A stretch of DNA of 15,939 nucleotides from Candidatus Brocadiales bacterium (GTDB lineage: Bacteria; Planctomycetota; Brocadiia; Brocadiales; Bathyanammoxibiaceae), in contig JAUQZZ010000026.1 in the NCBI GenBank assembly GCA_030586765.1, positions 1 through 15,939 of the forward strand, given 5' to 3'. Both the position numbers and the translations under genes were made by a program. The number at the start of each line of letters is the position of its first letter. Within the stretch, counting starts at the first letter, position 1. Of the stretch, positions 1 through 6,866 are shown one piece after another. The notes under the pieces are model-generated. The model made no database searches and was not told the DNA's origin. It saw nothing but the letters and a program-made list of their open reading frames with translations.

Positions 1-1085
1 ATGGTATCAGCAGTAACCTCATAGCAGTAGATGAGCTTCTGGGTTACCCCGAAGAGTTGCAGGACTGCCAGCAACTCGTGTGAGGGATTACTGTATTTGG
101 CAATAGCCTCCTCTACCCCAGGGCCGAACATCTGGTGGAGATGGCTCCTTGGGGCCCACCTTGGGGGTATGTAATAGACGTTAGGCTCGGTGCCGAACTG
201 GGGATAGAGGGGCAGGGCCACCTTTTCCTTCCTTACTAGATAATGTACAGGGCTGTCAGGGTCATCCACCCAGCCCTGCAGGCGTATCTTGCCCACACAG
301 GCAGATATGCAGCGGGTTACCATTGGGTTTCCATCGGTCAAGGGGTCATGGCCTTCCAGCCTTGGATAACAGGCAATGCATTTCTCTGAGACACGGGTCT
401 GGCCATTAAACATGGGCCTTTTGTAAGGACACTGCTCCACGCACTTCCTGTAGCCCCTGCATCGGTTCTGGTCTATAAGCACTATCCCATCCTCTGGCCT
501 CTTATAAATGGCCTTCCTGGGGCAGGCCGCAAGACAGGCAGGGTAGGTGCAGTGGTTACATATCCTCTGGAGATAAAAGAAGAATATCTCGTGCTGAGGG
601 AGAGTAGCACCTTCTAGGGCCCCGAGACCTTCTCTGGCCTTAGGAGGGCGGTTGGCTGTGTCCTCGAAGAAGTTCGGGACTCGCCACTCCTTGTCCTCTG
701 GCACGTAGCCCAGGGCCTGCTGACCGCTGGCATCTATCCTGTTCTTTGACGCCTCATAAAGGGTCTCCCCTTTGTATACACCATAAGGTCCTTTATCATC
801 GCTCTTTTTGCTGGTGTCCCAACCAGGCTGTGGGCCCAGGAGCTCAAGGGTCTTCTGGTCCCAGGACTGGGGATAGCCACCAAAGGGCTTTGTCTCCACA
901 TTGTTCCACCACATGAACTCCTGCCCCTTGGAGAAGGTCCAGGTGCTCTTACAGGCCATGGTGCAGGTCTGACAGGCTATACAACGATTTATATTAAAGA
1001 CTGCAGCAAACTGCCTATGGGGCCGATTTTGGTCATAAGGATACTCCATCTCTCGGCCTAGCTGCCAATTATAGACTTTTGACAT
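1..1085 (-). CDS. nxrB: Nitrite oxidoreductase / nitrate reductase beta subunit (iron-sulfur protein), 3' end cut by the window
   Basis: Electron-transfer subunit that passes electrons between the Mo site of the alpha subunit and the heme gamma subunit. I translated 361 codons from ATG at 1085; the frame is still open at base 1. Four ferredoxin-type cysteine groups are visible: C35/C38/C41/C45, C176/C179/C184/C188, C209/Y212/C215/C219 and C236/C239 with C259/C263. Tyr212 in place of the second cysteine of the third group is the usual sign of a [3Fe-4S] cluster in the NarH/DmsB-like type II family. There is no signal peptide, as expected for a subunit co-exported with a Tat-bearing alpha subunit. 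Strings such as YNWQLGR near the start, FFFYLQRICNHCTYP and VALPLYPQFGTEP match Nitrospira-type NxrB as I recall it; that protein is about 430 residues, so roughly 65 are missing here. GGGAGGAG lies just upstream of the ATG. The gene starts 33 bases after the nxrA stop and is surely cotranscribed with it. Direction of catalysis (nitrite oxidation or nitrate reduction) is not decidable from sequence alone. Confidence 0.9.
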   Translation of the reverse strand, partial: MSKVYNWQLGREMEYPYDQNRPHRQFAAVFNINRCIACQTCTMACKSTWTFSKGQEFMWWNNVETKPFGGYPQSWDQKTLELLGPQPGWDTSKKSDDKGPYGVYKGETLYEASKNRIDASGQQALGYVPEDKEWRVPNFFEDTANRPPKAREGLGALEGATLPQHEIFFFYLQRICNHCTYPACLAACPRKAIYKRPEDGIVLIDQNRCRGYRKCVEQCPYKRPMFNGQTRVSEKCIACYPRLEGHDPLTDGNPMVTRCISACVGKIRLQGWVDDPDSPVHYLVRKEKVALPLYPQFGTEPNVYYIPPRWAPRSHLHQMFGPGVEEAIAKYSNPSHELLAVLQLFGVTQKLIYCYEVTADT

Positions 1086-1118
1086 AAGCTCTCCTCCCTC
1101 TTTGAAAAACTTTTACCC

Positions 1119-4100
1119 CTAGGCTATGAAGCCACCATTTAGATACCTCTTCATGGTCTCACTCAGCATGGTCGGGGTGAAACCTGTCTTAACCGGGTCC
1201 CAGGGACCTCTTCCGTCTATACCTCCATCCTCAGCCTTGCATACCCTTATCAAGGTCTCCTTTGGACAGGTATTGGGGGCGTGAATATCTATCTCATAAC
1301 CCTTTCCAATTCCCTGGCCCAGGAGGTTCTTTCTCACCAGGCTGTCGGTCATCATGGTAGGCTGTAGCCAACCTCTGGTCAAGGACTGCTGGGAGCCGTA
1401 ACGGAAGTTGGCCTGATAGCCTGTATCAGCAGAAACCGCCCTGCCATCGGGCCTTGTCTCATGGGCCTTCACCGTCTTCCATAGGGCCATTTGTGGGGAG
1501 TGCTTCATCATAGTAACCCCTCTTGGGTAAGCCGGGTTCAGCTTGGCCCTAAGCATAAGGCGGGCCACCTTATAATTGGGGTCATCGGCCTTCCATCCCA
1601 CGTAGGGCCTGTCAGCTGGGTTGGCCTCACAATAGACATAATCGCCGTCTTTGATACCCAGTTCCTTGGCATCCTCGGGGTTAATATGTATCTGGTGCTC
1701 ACCCACCCCCGGGGTCCTCTTGTCCATGCGGTAGGGGTCACCATAGTTCGAATCCCAGATAAGGTTCCAGTCAGCCGTACTCCAGGAGGAGTGTACCCTG
1801 TGGCGTGTCTTGGGTGTCAGACAGTAGAAGCGGAAGCCCTTCTCCCAGAGGAAGTTCCTCGTGTTCTTGACCTTTGACCAAGGCATCTTCACGTTCCTTA
1901 CAGAGCGTTCGTCAGCACTGGTAGCATCCAGGGGTATGCCGTAGTCGTTGGGTCTTATGGAATCATGAGAAGCCACTATAACATTGGGCAGATAGGGGGT
2001 GGCCTCTACTGCTTCACGGAAGACAATCATGTTCTCGCCGTATTCTATGAACTCATCCTCATCCCTGTAGAATTCCAGCCTTCCTGTCTTGTTGTAGAAG
2101 GGCTTTGATTCCTGTATCTGCTCCCAACCCGTTATCCTTGGATAGGTGCGGAAAAGGGCCAGGACAGCGCGGTCCTTCTTGAGCAGTTCCTCCACGGTAT
2201 AGCCAGCGCTAGTTATACTGGCATCCAGGATGCGCTGCATATAGACCTCTAACTTGCCTTCAAGGATAAACTTGAAGTAATCCCTGTAGCGACTGTCTCC
2301 TGTAAGCTCTGAGAGCTTAGCCGCTACCCCTGCAAAGGCCTCGGTATCTTGCTTGGTGTCGTAGAGGGGTTTTATCCCACCCTTCCAGACCTGGATGAAG
2401 GGGTTAGAGCAGGAGGCGGTCAGGTCCGGGGAGGTTAACTCCATCCAGCTATGGACGGGGAAGACCACGTCTGAGACCTCACAGCTACCCGTCCACTCCC
2501 AATCCTGGGCCACTATCATCTCCACCCTCTTGTTGGTGTTATAAACCATCTCGTAGGCCCACTTGGCGTTATTGATGAGATTGACGTTGGCATACCACAT
2601 CACCTTTGTGGGGGTGGGCATATGGGTCTTGCCTGTGAAACACTTCCCCTTTACCTTCAGGATATTATCCTGGTAGTTCCAGTAGGCCACTTCCTCGGGA
2701 TAGAAGTACTTCTTTATCTTCAAATCAGAGACCTTGGCACTGGGGTCAAGGTTCGGATGGAAGGGGTCTTCTCCCATCATGGCATAGGCCCCTGGGAAGA
2801 CACTAATCTTGTAATTGCCTGCCCAGTGGCCAGGGCCGCCGCCTGGTTTGCCAAAGTTCCCTGTCAGAGCCAGGACGAGGAAGTTCACCCTGTCCTTTAT
2901 ATCGCAGTGAAAATAGTGATTGGTACCCTCACCTGTATGTATCATAGCTGGCTTTATAGTCGCAAAATCCTTGGCTAGTTGCTGTATCATCTCCTTGGGG
3001 GTACCAGTAATCTCCTGAGTAGTATCAGGGTCGTACTCGGCACACAGTTCCTTATAGAGCTGGAATACGGGCCTGACCTCTACCTCCTTGCCGTCCACGG
3101 TCTTAATCTTAAAGCTGCCCTCCAGGGCCGGGTCTATCCCTGAATCCTTGAAGTGTTTCCCCAAATCCTCTCGAGTGATGACCTTGGTGCCGTTGGTCTT
3201 TGTATCCCAGACCACGTAGTCACCCCATTCTTCTCTGAGTTTAGGGTCTATAATCTGCACGGTCTTGCTATAGCCCGTGAGCTCCTTGTTCTTGTAATCT
3301 GGAATGATGTCACTAGCCCTGAGGAGTTTCAGGGTATCCCACCTCACCAGGAGGGGTAGGTCGGTAAATTGCTTTACGAAGTCCACCTCGTACCACTTGT
3401 TCTGGATGAGGAGATTAGCCACTGCCATCATAAGGGCCACGTCAGAGCCAGGACGGATGGGTACCCAGTAATCGGCCTTCTGGGAGGCAGGACTATACTC
3501 TGGGGATATATTTACTATCTTCCCGCCACGCTCCATTATCTCTATCCACCAGTGGGCCTCTGGCATCTTGTTTTCCACCATGTTCTTGCCGCTAAAGACC
3601 ATGAGCTTAGCATGGCGGAAATCGTTGATATCTGAGTCAAAGGTCTGGATGCCTGACACCATGGGGTGTCCTGGGCCCAGGTCTCCGTGCCAGGTGTAGT
3701 TAGACCAGTTGCGGGCACCATACTTGCCGTCGTAAAGGGCTAGCATATTGCAGAAGCGAACTGCCGAGCCATAAATACGGGTAACACCCAAGAATCCCAT
3801 GCCAGGGCGAATCTTTATGCAACGGGCAGCGCTTCCATGGACGGCCTCTATCATCTCCTCTGGATAGCCCTGTTTCCTTAAAAGTGCAGCCCCTTCCTCG
3901 CCACCGTAGGTCTTCATGACATGAAGGAGACCCTTGGCTACCAGGGTTAAGGCGTAGTCCCAAGAGACCCTTGCCCAGGAGTCCTGCCCCCTATTAAAGT
4001 ACTTCTCCTGATTCTCGGGGAGCGTGGGGTCTGGGAATCCATTTTCCACCCACTCCATCCACCCCTTGCGCACCATGGGGTATTTTATGCGGTAGGGGCC

Positions 4101-4472
4101 ATAAATCCTCCTGACCAGGGTATAGCCCTTAAGGCATCCCCTGGGGTTCCACATAGGGGTACACTTGTTTCCATAGATGTCATCTACTAAGTGGCTGTCA
4201 TAGTTCTGCTCTATTCTGGTCACTACTCCATTACGCACAAAGGCCTTCAGGCGGCAGTTGTGGGTATCGTTAGGGACACAGCAGAAGGTAAAGGTTCTGT
4301 CGTATTTGTACTGGTCGCGGTAGACGTCTTCCCAACTCCTATCAGGGTAATGCTCCAGGGGGTTAGGTATCTCCTCCTGGGCCTCAAGGTATCGGAGGCG
4401 CAGAGAGGAGGCCATAGCACCGCCCGTAGCAACCCCTGTGTACTTTAAGAAATCACGTCTGGAAATCTCCAT
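1119..4472 (-). CDS. nxrA: Nitrite oxidoreductase / nitrate reductase alpha subunit (molybdopterin, Tat-exported)
   Basis: Catalytic Mo-bis-MGD subunit of the type II DMSO-reductase family, interconverting nitrite and nitrate in the periplasm. It has 1117 residues, close to the roughly 1150 of Nitrospira NxrA. The N-terminus carries a twin-arginine signal (SRRDFLK at residues 4-10, then a hydrophobic stretch). The proximal [4Fe-4S] motif reads C65-x3-D69-x3-C73 with C113, with Asp in the second ligand position as in Nxr enzymes. Asp264 in WHGDLGPGHP is the likely Mo ligand, matching the Asp of NarG-type enzymes. Further Nxr-like blocks are GKNMVENKMPEAH, TGKTHMPTPTKV, DPYRMDKRTPGVGEHQ and RYGSQQS. 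The start is supported by GGGAGGT six bases upstream. It lies 93 bases after the gamma-subunit gene, a gap containing two hairpins, and 33 bases before nxrB. Similarity is to the periplasmic Nitrospira/anammox type rather than to cytoplasmic NarG. Related enzymes in non-nitrifiers may act as nitrate reductases, so the physiological direction is open. Confidence 0.92.
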   Translation of the reverse strand: MEISRRDFLKYTGVATGGAMASSLRLRYLEAQEEIPNPLEHYPDRSWEDVYRDQYKYDRTFTFCCVPNDTHNCRLKAFVRNGVVTRIEQNYDSHLVDDIYGNKCTPMWNPRGCLKGYTLVRRIYGPYRIKYPMVRKGWMEWVENGFPDPTLPENQEKYFNRGQDSWARVSWDYALTLVAKGLLHVMKTYGGEEGAALLRKQGYPEEMIEAVHGSAARCIKIRPGMGFLGVTRIYGSAVRFCNMLALYDGKYGARNWSNYTWHGDLGPGHPMVSGIQTFDSDINDFRHAKLMVFSGKNMVENKMPEAHWWIEIMERGGKIVNISPEYSPASQKADYWVPIRPGSDVALMMAVANLLIQNKWYEVDFVKQFTDLPLLVRWDTLKLLRASDIIPDYKNKELTGYSKTVQIIDPKLREEWGDYVVWDTKTNGTKVITREDLGKHFKDSGIDPALEGSFKIKTVDGKEVEVRPVFQLYKELCAEYDPDTTQEITGTPKEMIQQLAKDFATIKPAMIHTGEGTNHYFHCDIKDRVNFLVLALTGNFGKPGGGPGHWAGNYKISVFPGAYAMMGEDPFHPNLDPSAKVSDLKIKKYFYPEEVAYWNYQDNILKVKGKCFTGKTHMPTPTKVMWYANVNLINNAKWAYEMVYNTNKRVEMIVAQDWEWTGSCEVSDVVFPVHSWMELTSPDLTASCSNPFIQVWKGGIKPLYDTKQDTEAFAGVAAKLSELTGDSRYRDYFKFILEGKLEVYMQRILDASITSAGYTVEELLKKDRAVLALFRTYPRITGWEQIQESKPFYNKTGRLEFYRDEDEFIEYGENMIVFREAVEATPYLPNVIVASHDSIRPNDYGIPLDATSADERSVRNVKMPWSKVKNTRNFLWEKGFRFYCLTPKTRHRVHSSWSTADWNLIWDSNYGDPYRMDKRTPGVGEHQIHINPEDAKELGIKDGDYVYCEANPADRPYVGWKADDPNYKVARLMLRAKLNPAYPRGVTMMKHSPQMALWKTVKAHETRPDGRAVSADTGYQANFRYGSQQSLTRGWLQPTMMTDSLVRKNLLGQGIGKGYEIDIHAPNTCPKETLIRVCKAEDGGIDGRGPWDPVKTGFTPTMLSETMKRYLNGGFIA

Positions 4473-4497
4473 CTTTTTACCTCCCTTATGTAAATAT

Positions 4498-4546
4498 CAG
4501 GTGGAAAGTCTTTCCCTGAAGGTTCGCCAAGGAGATAGGCGAATCC
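4498..4546 (-). other. Two hairpins between the gamma-subunit gene and nxrA
   Basis: The 93-base gap between the gamma-subunit stop and the nxrA start contains two inverted repeats. The first, 4498-4518, has arms GGAAAG and CTTTCC around a single T, extended by CAG/CTG. The second, 4521-4546, pairs GGTTCGCC with GGCGAATCC. No run of T follows either on the minus strand, so they do not look like a classical terminator. I infer a role in mRNA processing or in setting different expression levels for the gamma and alpha subunits. Confidence 0.4.
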
Positions 4547-4565
4547 GCCTTTGGTGGACCCTCCT

Positions 4566-6134
4566 TTAGAGTTTCAGTTTAAACCATGTGGAAACGGCTT
4601 TTTGACCGTCTCGATCCCCTGTTGCCCCATCCCAGACAGCAAAGGAGATGGGAATAGTAGCGCCGGCCGAGAATTTTACATCATTGGCATCAGTAGAAGT
4701 CAAAGACCTCTTGAGGACCACCCGCCACTTCCCCTCAGCCCAGATGCCCTTTCCCTGGACATTCTGCGCCTCACCCTGTTGCGAGGCAAGGCTGCCAAAG
4801 CCTATGGCGTTCAGGTCTTCTATGGGTGATTTGCGGGTGTCACTAGAGAACAGGTTTCCTGCGGCGCGGCCCGACAAGAAGGTCTTGTCCTGCACCTCTT
4901 TTGGAAAATAGTAGGTATCCACGTGCATACTAGTATAGATGTGATTAATATCCACATAACGCCCTGCATCCTGCTGCCAATCCCCCTTCCAGTGCCATAT
5001 GTTGACAGGAACCTCTATTTTGGTCATGTTTTTACCATTTCCCATGCCAATGAAGGGGAATTCCCCGCTGGGGGAGAACTGTATGGCAGCCGCATCCCTA
5101 AAGACCTCGCTCTTTTGATTGACTGTATCCTCCTTCGGGTCATCCCACTCCAGGAGTATAGCGAAGTCCTTACTATTATTGAGGGCTCGTACCCTGACAT
5201 GCTGGGGAATTATCTCTGGCTGCCAGAGTTTGTTTAAGGGGATGGCAAACTCTTTGGCACTATCCCAAACCTTTGCATAGGGCTCATCGGCAGAGATATC
5301 CTCGCTGGTCTTGGAGGCAAGGATAGTAAAGTCCTCGGGTAGTGTAGCTAACTTAATATCGGGATTCTTAAGACTCTGGACGTAGTTAACCAGGAGCCAG
5401 CGCTCCTCGTCCGTTAGCTGCTCCCCAGAAAAGGCGGGCATGGGCGTACCGCTCATCCCTGTGGTAAACCTCAGGTACAGGTCTTTATTAGCGTTACCGC
5501 CTTTAAAGACTCCAGTTGTGAAGTCTCTTACCTTAATAGGACGACTCCAGTCGTCCTTCTGTTCAGCGGCGGAAGGGCCGTCTCCCTTACCCAATCTGCC
5601 GTGGCACTTTACACATCCTAGCTTTTCCTGCTCATAGAAGGCTTTGCCCTTAATCAGGCTTTCGGGGGTAACCTGGGGTTCAGAAGATACCGTAATAGGG
5701 TGTGGAGTTCCTCGGAGCTCGAAGAGGTCATAGGTCTTATCTTCTTCTTCATCATAATAAAGGGCCAAGGTCTTTATGTGTTGAATGGCACTCTTGCGCT
5801 CCTCTTCAGGAAGGTAGGCAAAGGAAGGCATAGCAGAGCCTGGGATACCGTTGGTCGCGGTATTTAAGAGGTCTTCATCTGTAGGCATCTCACCAGAGGG
5901 TGTAGAACGGAGTTTAAACTTGCCACCAGTAAAGTCCAGGGGCTTGGGATAAAGAAAGACGGCGGCCAGACCCTTGCCGTCCCCCTTCTCACCATGGCAC
6001 CCTATACACCTCTTTTCATAGACAGCCTTTCCTTTTTCTGCATCCCCTGCAGCGTAACTACAGGTGGTATCATAGCCAAGGACCATCAGCACTAATCCCA
6101 ACCCGATACCTAGTGCCCTCCATGCGTACGTCAT
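4566..6134 (-). CDS. Gamma subunit: two cytochrome c domains fused to an ethylbenzene-dehydrogenase-type heme b domain
   Basis: Probable electron-exit subunit of the Nxr complex. The 522-residue protein begins with a hydrophobic signal segment (about residues 5-28). Two class I cytochrome c domains follow: C43-I-G-C46-H47 with probable axial Met102 (SAMPSF), and C174-V-K-C177-H178 with probable axial Met232 (TPMPAF). From about residue 285 to the end is an EB_dh (DMSO-reductase type II gamma) domain, recognised by the DAAAIQF block, FIGMGNG and VNIWHWKGDW. Met364 is the likely heme b ligand by analogy with EbdC, whose heme has Met and Lys ligands. In anammox Nxr the gamma subunit carries heme b and heme c and a separate diheme cytochrome is present, so this gene looks like a fusion of those functions. 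It starts 13 bases after the receiver gene, with AAGGAGG upstream of the ATG, and leads into nxrA and nxrB. It could loosely be called nxrC, but I do not assign the symbol because of the extra domains. Confidence 0.85.
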   Translation of the reverse strand: MTYAWRALGIGLGLVLMVLGYDTTCSYAAGDAEKGKAVYEKRCIGCHGEKGDGKGLAAVFLYPKPLDFTGGKFKLRSTPSGEMPTDEDLLNTATNGIPGSAMPSFAYLPEEERKSAIQHIKTLALYYDEEEDKTYDLFELRGTPHPITVSSEPQVTPESLIKGKAFYEQEKLGCVKCHGRLGKGDGPSAAEQKDDWSRPIKVRDFTTGVFKGGNANKDLYLRFTTGMSGTPMPAFSGEQLTDEERWLLVNYVQSLKNPDIKLATLPEDFTILASKTSEDISADEPYAKVWDSAKEFAIPLNKLWQPEIIPQHVRVRALNNSKDFAILLEWDDPKEDTVNQKSEVFRDAAAIQFSPSGEFPFIGMGNGKNMTKIEVPVNIWHWKGDWQQDAGRYVDINHIYTSMHVDTYYFPKEVQDKTFLSGRAAGNLFSSDTRKSPIEDLNAIGFGSLASQQGEAQNVQGKGIWAEGKWRVVLKRSLTSTDANDVKFSAGATIPISFAVWDGATGDRDGQKAVSTWFKLKL

Positions 6135-6147
6135 GAACTCCCCCTCC

Positions 6148-6549
6148 TTATATGCTTTTCCCTTTGCTAAGGGATAACCTATGCACCTCTACTGCCTGAC
6201 CCAGTACCTTTAAAAGAAGGTCGCTGCCTGCGGTCTTTTCCACGCAAAAGAATGCCCCCACTCCTGTGCAATCCTGCAGAAACTCTGGCGTCCAGGATGT
6301 TGAACTCATCACCACAGGCGTATCAGACGACATATCCTTAATCCTCTGTAAGACATCTAGGCCTGAAAGGGCCCCTCCTTGCCCCTCGTTCAACAAAACT
6401 ACCGCAAAGTCTCCCTCCTGCCCAAAGGCCTGGAGACACGAAAATCCGTCCTCCACCGTTATTGCATTATATCCGGCCCTCTGGAGCATGCATCTTGTCC
6501 TCTCAAGAGACTCTCGGTCTGAATCAAACACTAATATCTTTTCCCCCAT
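6148..6549 (-). CDS. Degenerate response-regulator receiver protein, first gene of the Nxr operon
   Basis: Stand-alone receiver domain of 133 residues with no output domain. The acidic pair survives (D9 and D11 in LVFDSDRES), as do the Thr/Ser position (MSSTSW) and the lysine (VEKTAG). The phospho-accepting Asp, however, is replaced by Asn: the strand reads VVLLNEGQGG where active receivers have LLDxxMPG. It therefore probably cannot be phosphorylated in the usual way and may act by protein contact, for example with the kinase or with the Nxr complex. The ATG at 6549 is the only in-frame start after a stop. AAGGAGAG lies about 17 bases upstream, unusually far, so translation may be weak or need RNA folding. 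It is the first gene downstream of the sigma-54 promoter and is followed after 13 bases by the gamma-subunit gene. The receiver fold is clear; the role is unknown. Confidence 0.8.
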   Translation of the reverse strand: MGEKILVFDSDRESLERTRCMLQRAGYNAITVEDGFSCLQAFGQEGDFAVVLLNEGQGGALSGLDVLQRIKDMSSDTPVVMSSTSWTPEFLQDCTGVGAFFCVEKTAGSDLLLKVLGQAVEVHRLSLSKGKSI

Positions 6550-6614
6550 AACGGTTGTATACCACTCTCCTTCTATCTATCCACAGTTACTCCCTCCAAT
6601 AAGGTCAAGACGCT

Positions 6615-6630
6615 TGCAATTACCATACCA
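6615..6630 (-). promoter_or_regulatory. Sigma-54 promoter of the Nxr operon
   Basis: On the minus strand the sequence is TGGTATGGTAATTGCA. It fits the sigma-54 consensus TGGYAYR-N4-TTGCW at every defined position, with the required ten bases between the GG (-24) and GC (-12) elements. Transcription would begin near 6604, giving a leader of about 55 bases before the receiver ATG at 6549. The gene immediately upstream encodes an NtrC-type sigma-54 activator with an intact GAFTGA motif, which supports this being a working promoter. Confidence 0.75.
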
Positions 6631-6823
6631 TTTACGATATCTCTATTGTTGAGTTTATGGCGGGTCTAGCCGCTTTTATCTTCTTGGCGTCAAAGTACTT
6701 CAGAAACTACAGGACTTACTTCCCTTTTGGGTAGGTGCAGGGCCTTTATTGGAGATACGTTGCACGTACTTCACATGGAGTGGGGTGTAAGTTGTAACAC
6801 TTGTAATATAAAAGGATTATGTC

Positions 6824-6863
6824 TGTACACTCCAGTACACACCATTGTGTACCTGAGTGTGCA
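6824..6863. promoter_or_regulatory. Inverted repeat, probable upstream activator (enhancer) site
   Basis: Arms TGTACACTCCAGTACACA (6824-6841) and TGTGTACCTGAGTGTGCA (6846-6863) are inverted copies matching at 15 of 18 positions, separated by CCAT. Each arm contains two GTACAC-like half sites about ten bases apart, placing four half sites on roughly one face of the helix. The site is about 200-240 bases upstream of the sigma-54 promoter start, a normal distance for an NtrC-type enhancer. It also lies directly after the regulator stop codon, so a hairpin terminator is the alternative; no good T run follows on the minus strand. Confidence 0.55.
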
Positions 6864-6866
6864 TGC

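Larger units (their letters stand above)
6550..6866. other. Regulatory intergenic region upstream of the Nxr operon
   Basis: A 317-base stretch without a credible gene. It contains the sigma-54 promoter at 6615-6630, a large inverted repeat at 6824-6863 directly after the regulator stop, and a copy of TCCCTTTTGGGT at 6721-6732 that recurs at 10045-10056. On the minus strand a miniature frame (GTG and two codons, then TAG) sits behind GGAGGGAG near 6575-6590. I do not call it a gene. No tRNA or other structured RNA was recognised. Confidence 0.5.

Noticed and set aside
6575..6600. Minus-strand leader mini-frame (GTG and two codons) behind a good ribosome site
   Set aside because: Three codons are too few to support a leader peptide by sequence alone. 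It may be the remnant of a displaced ribosome site for the receiver gene.
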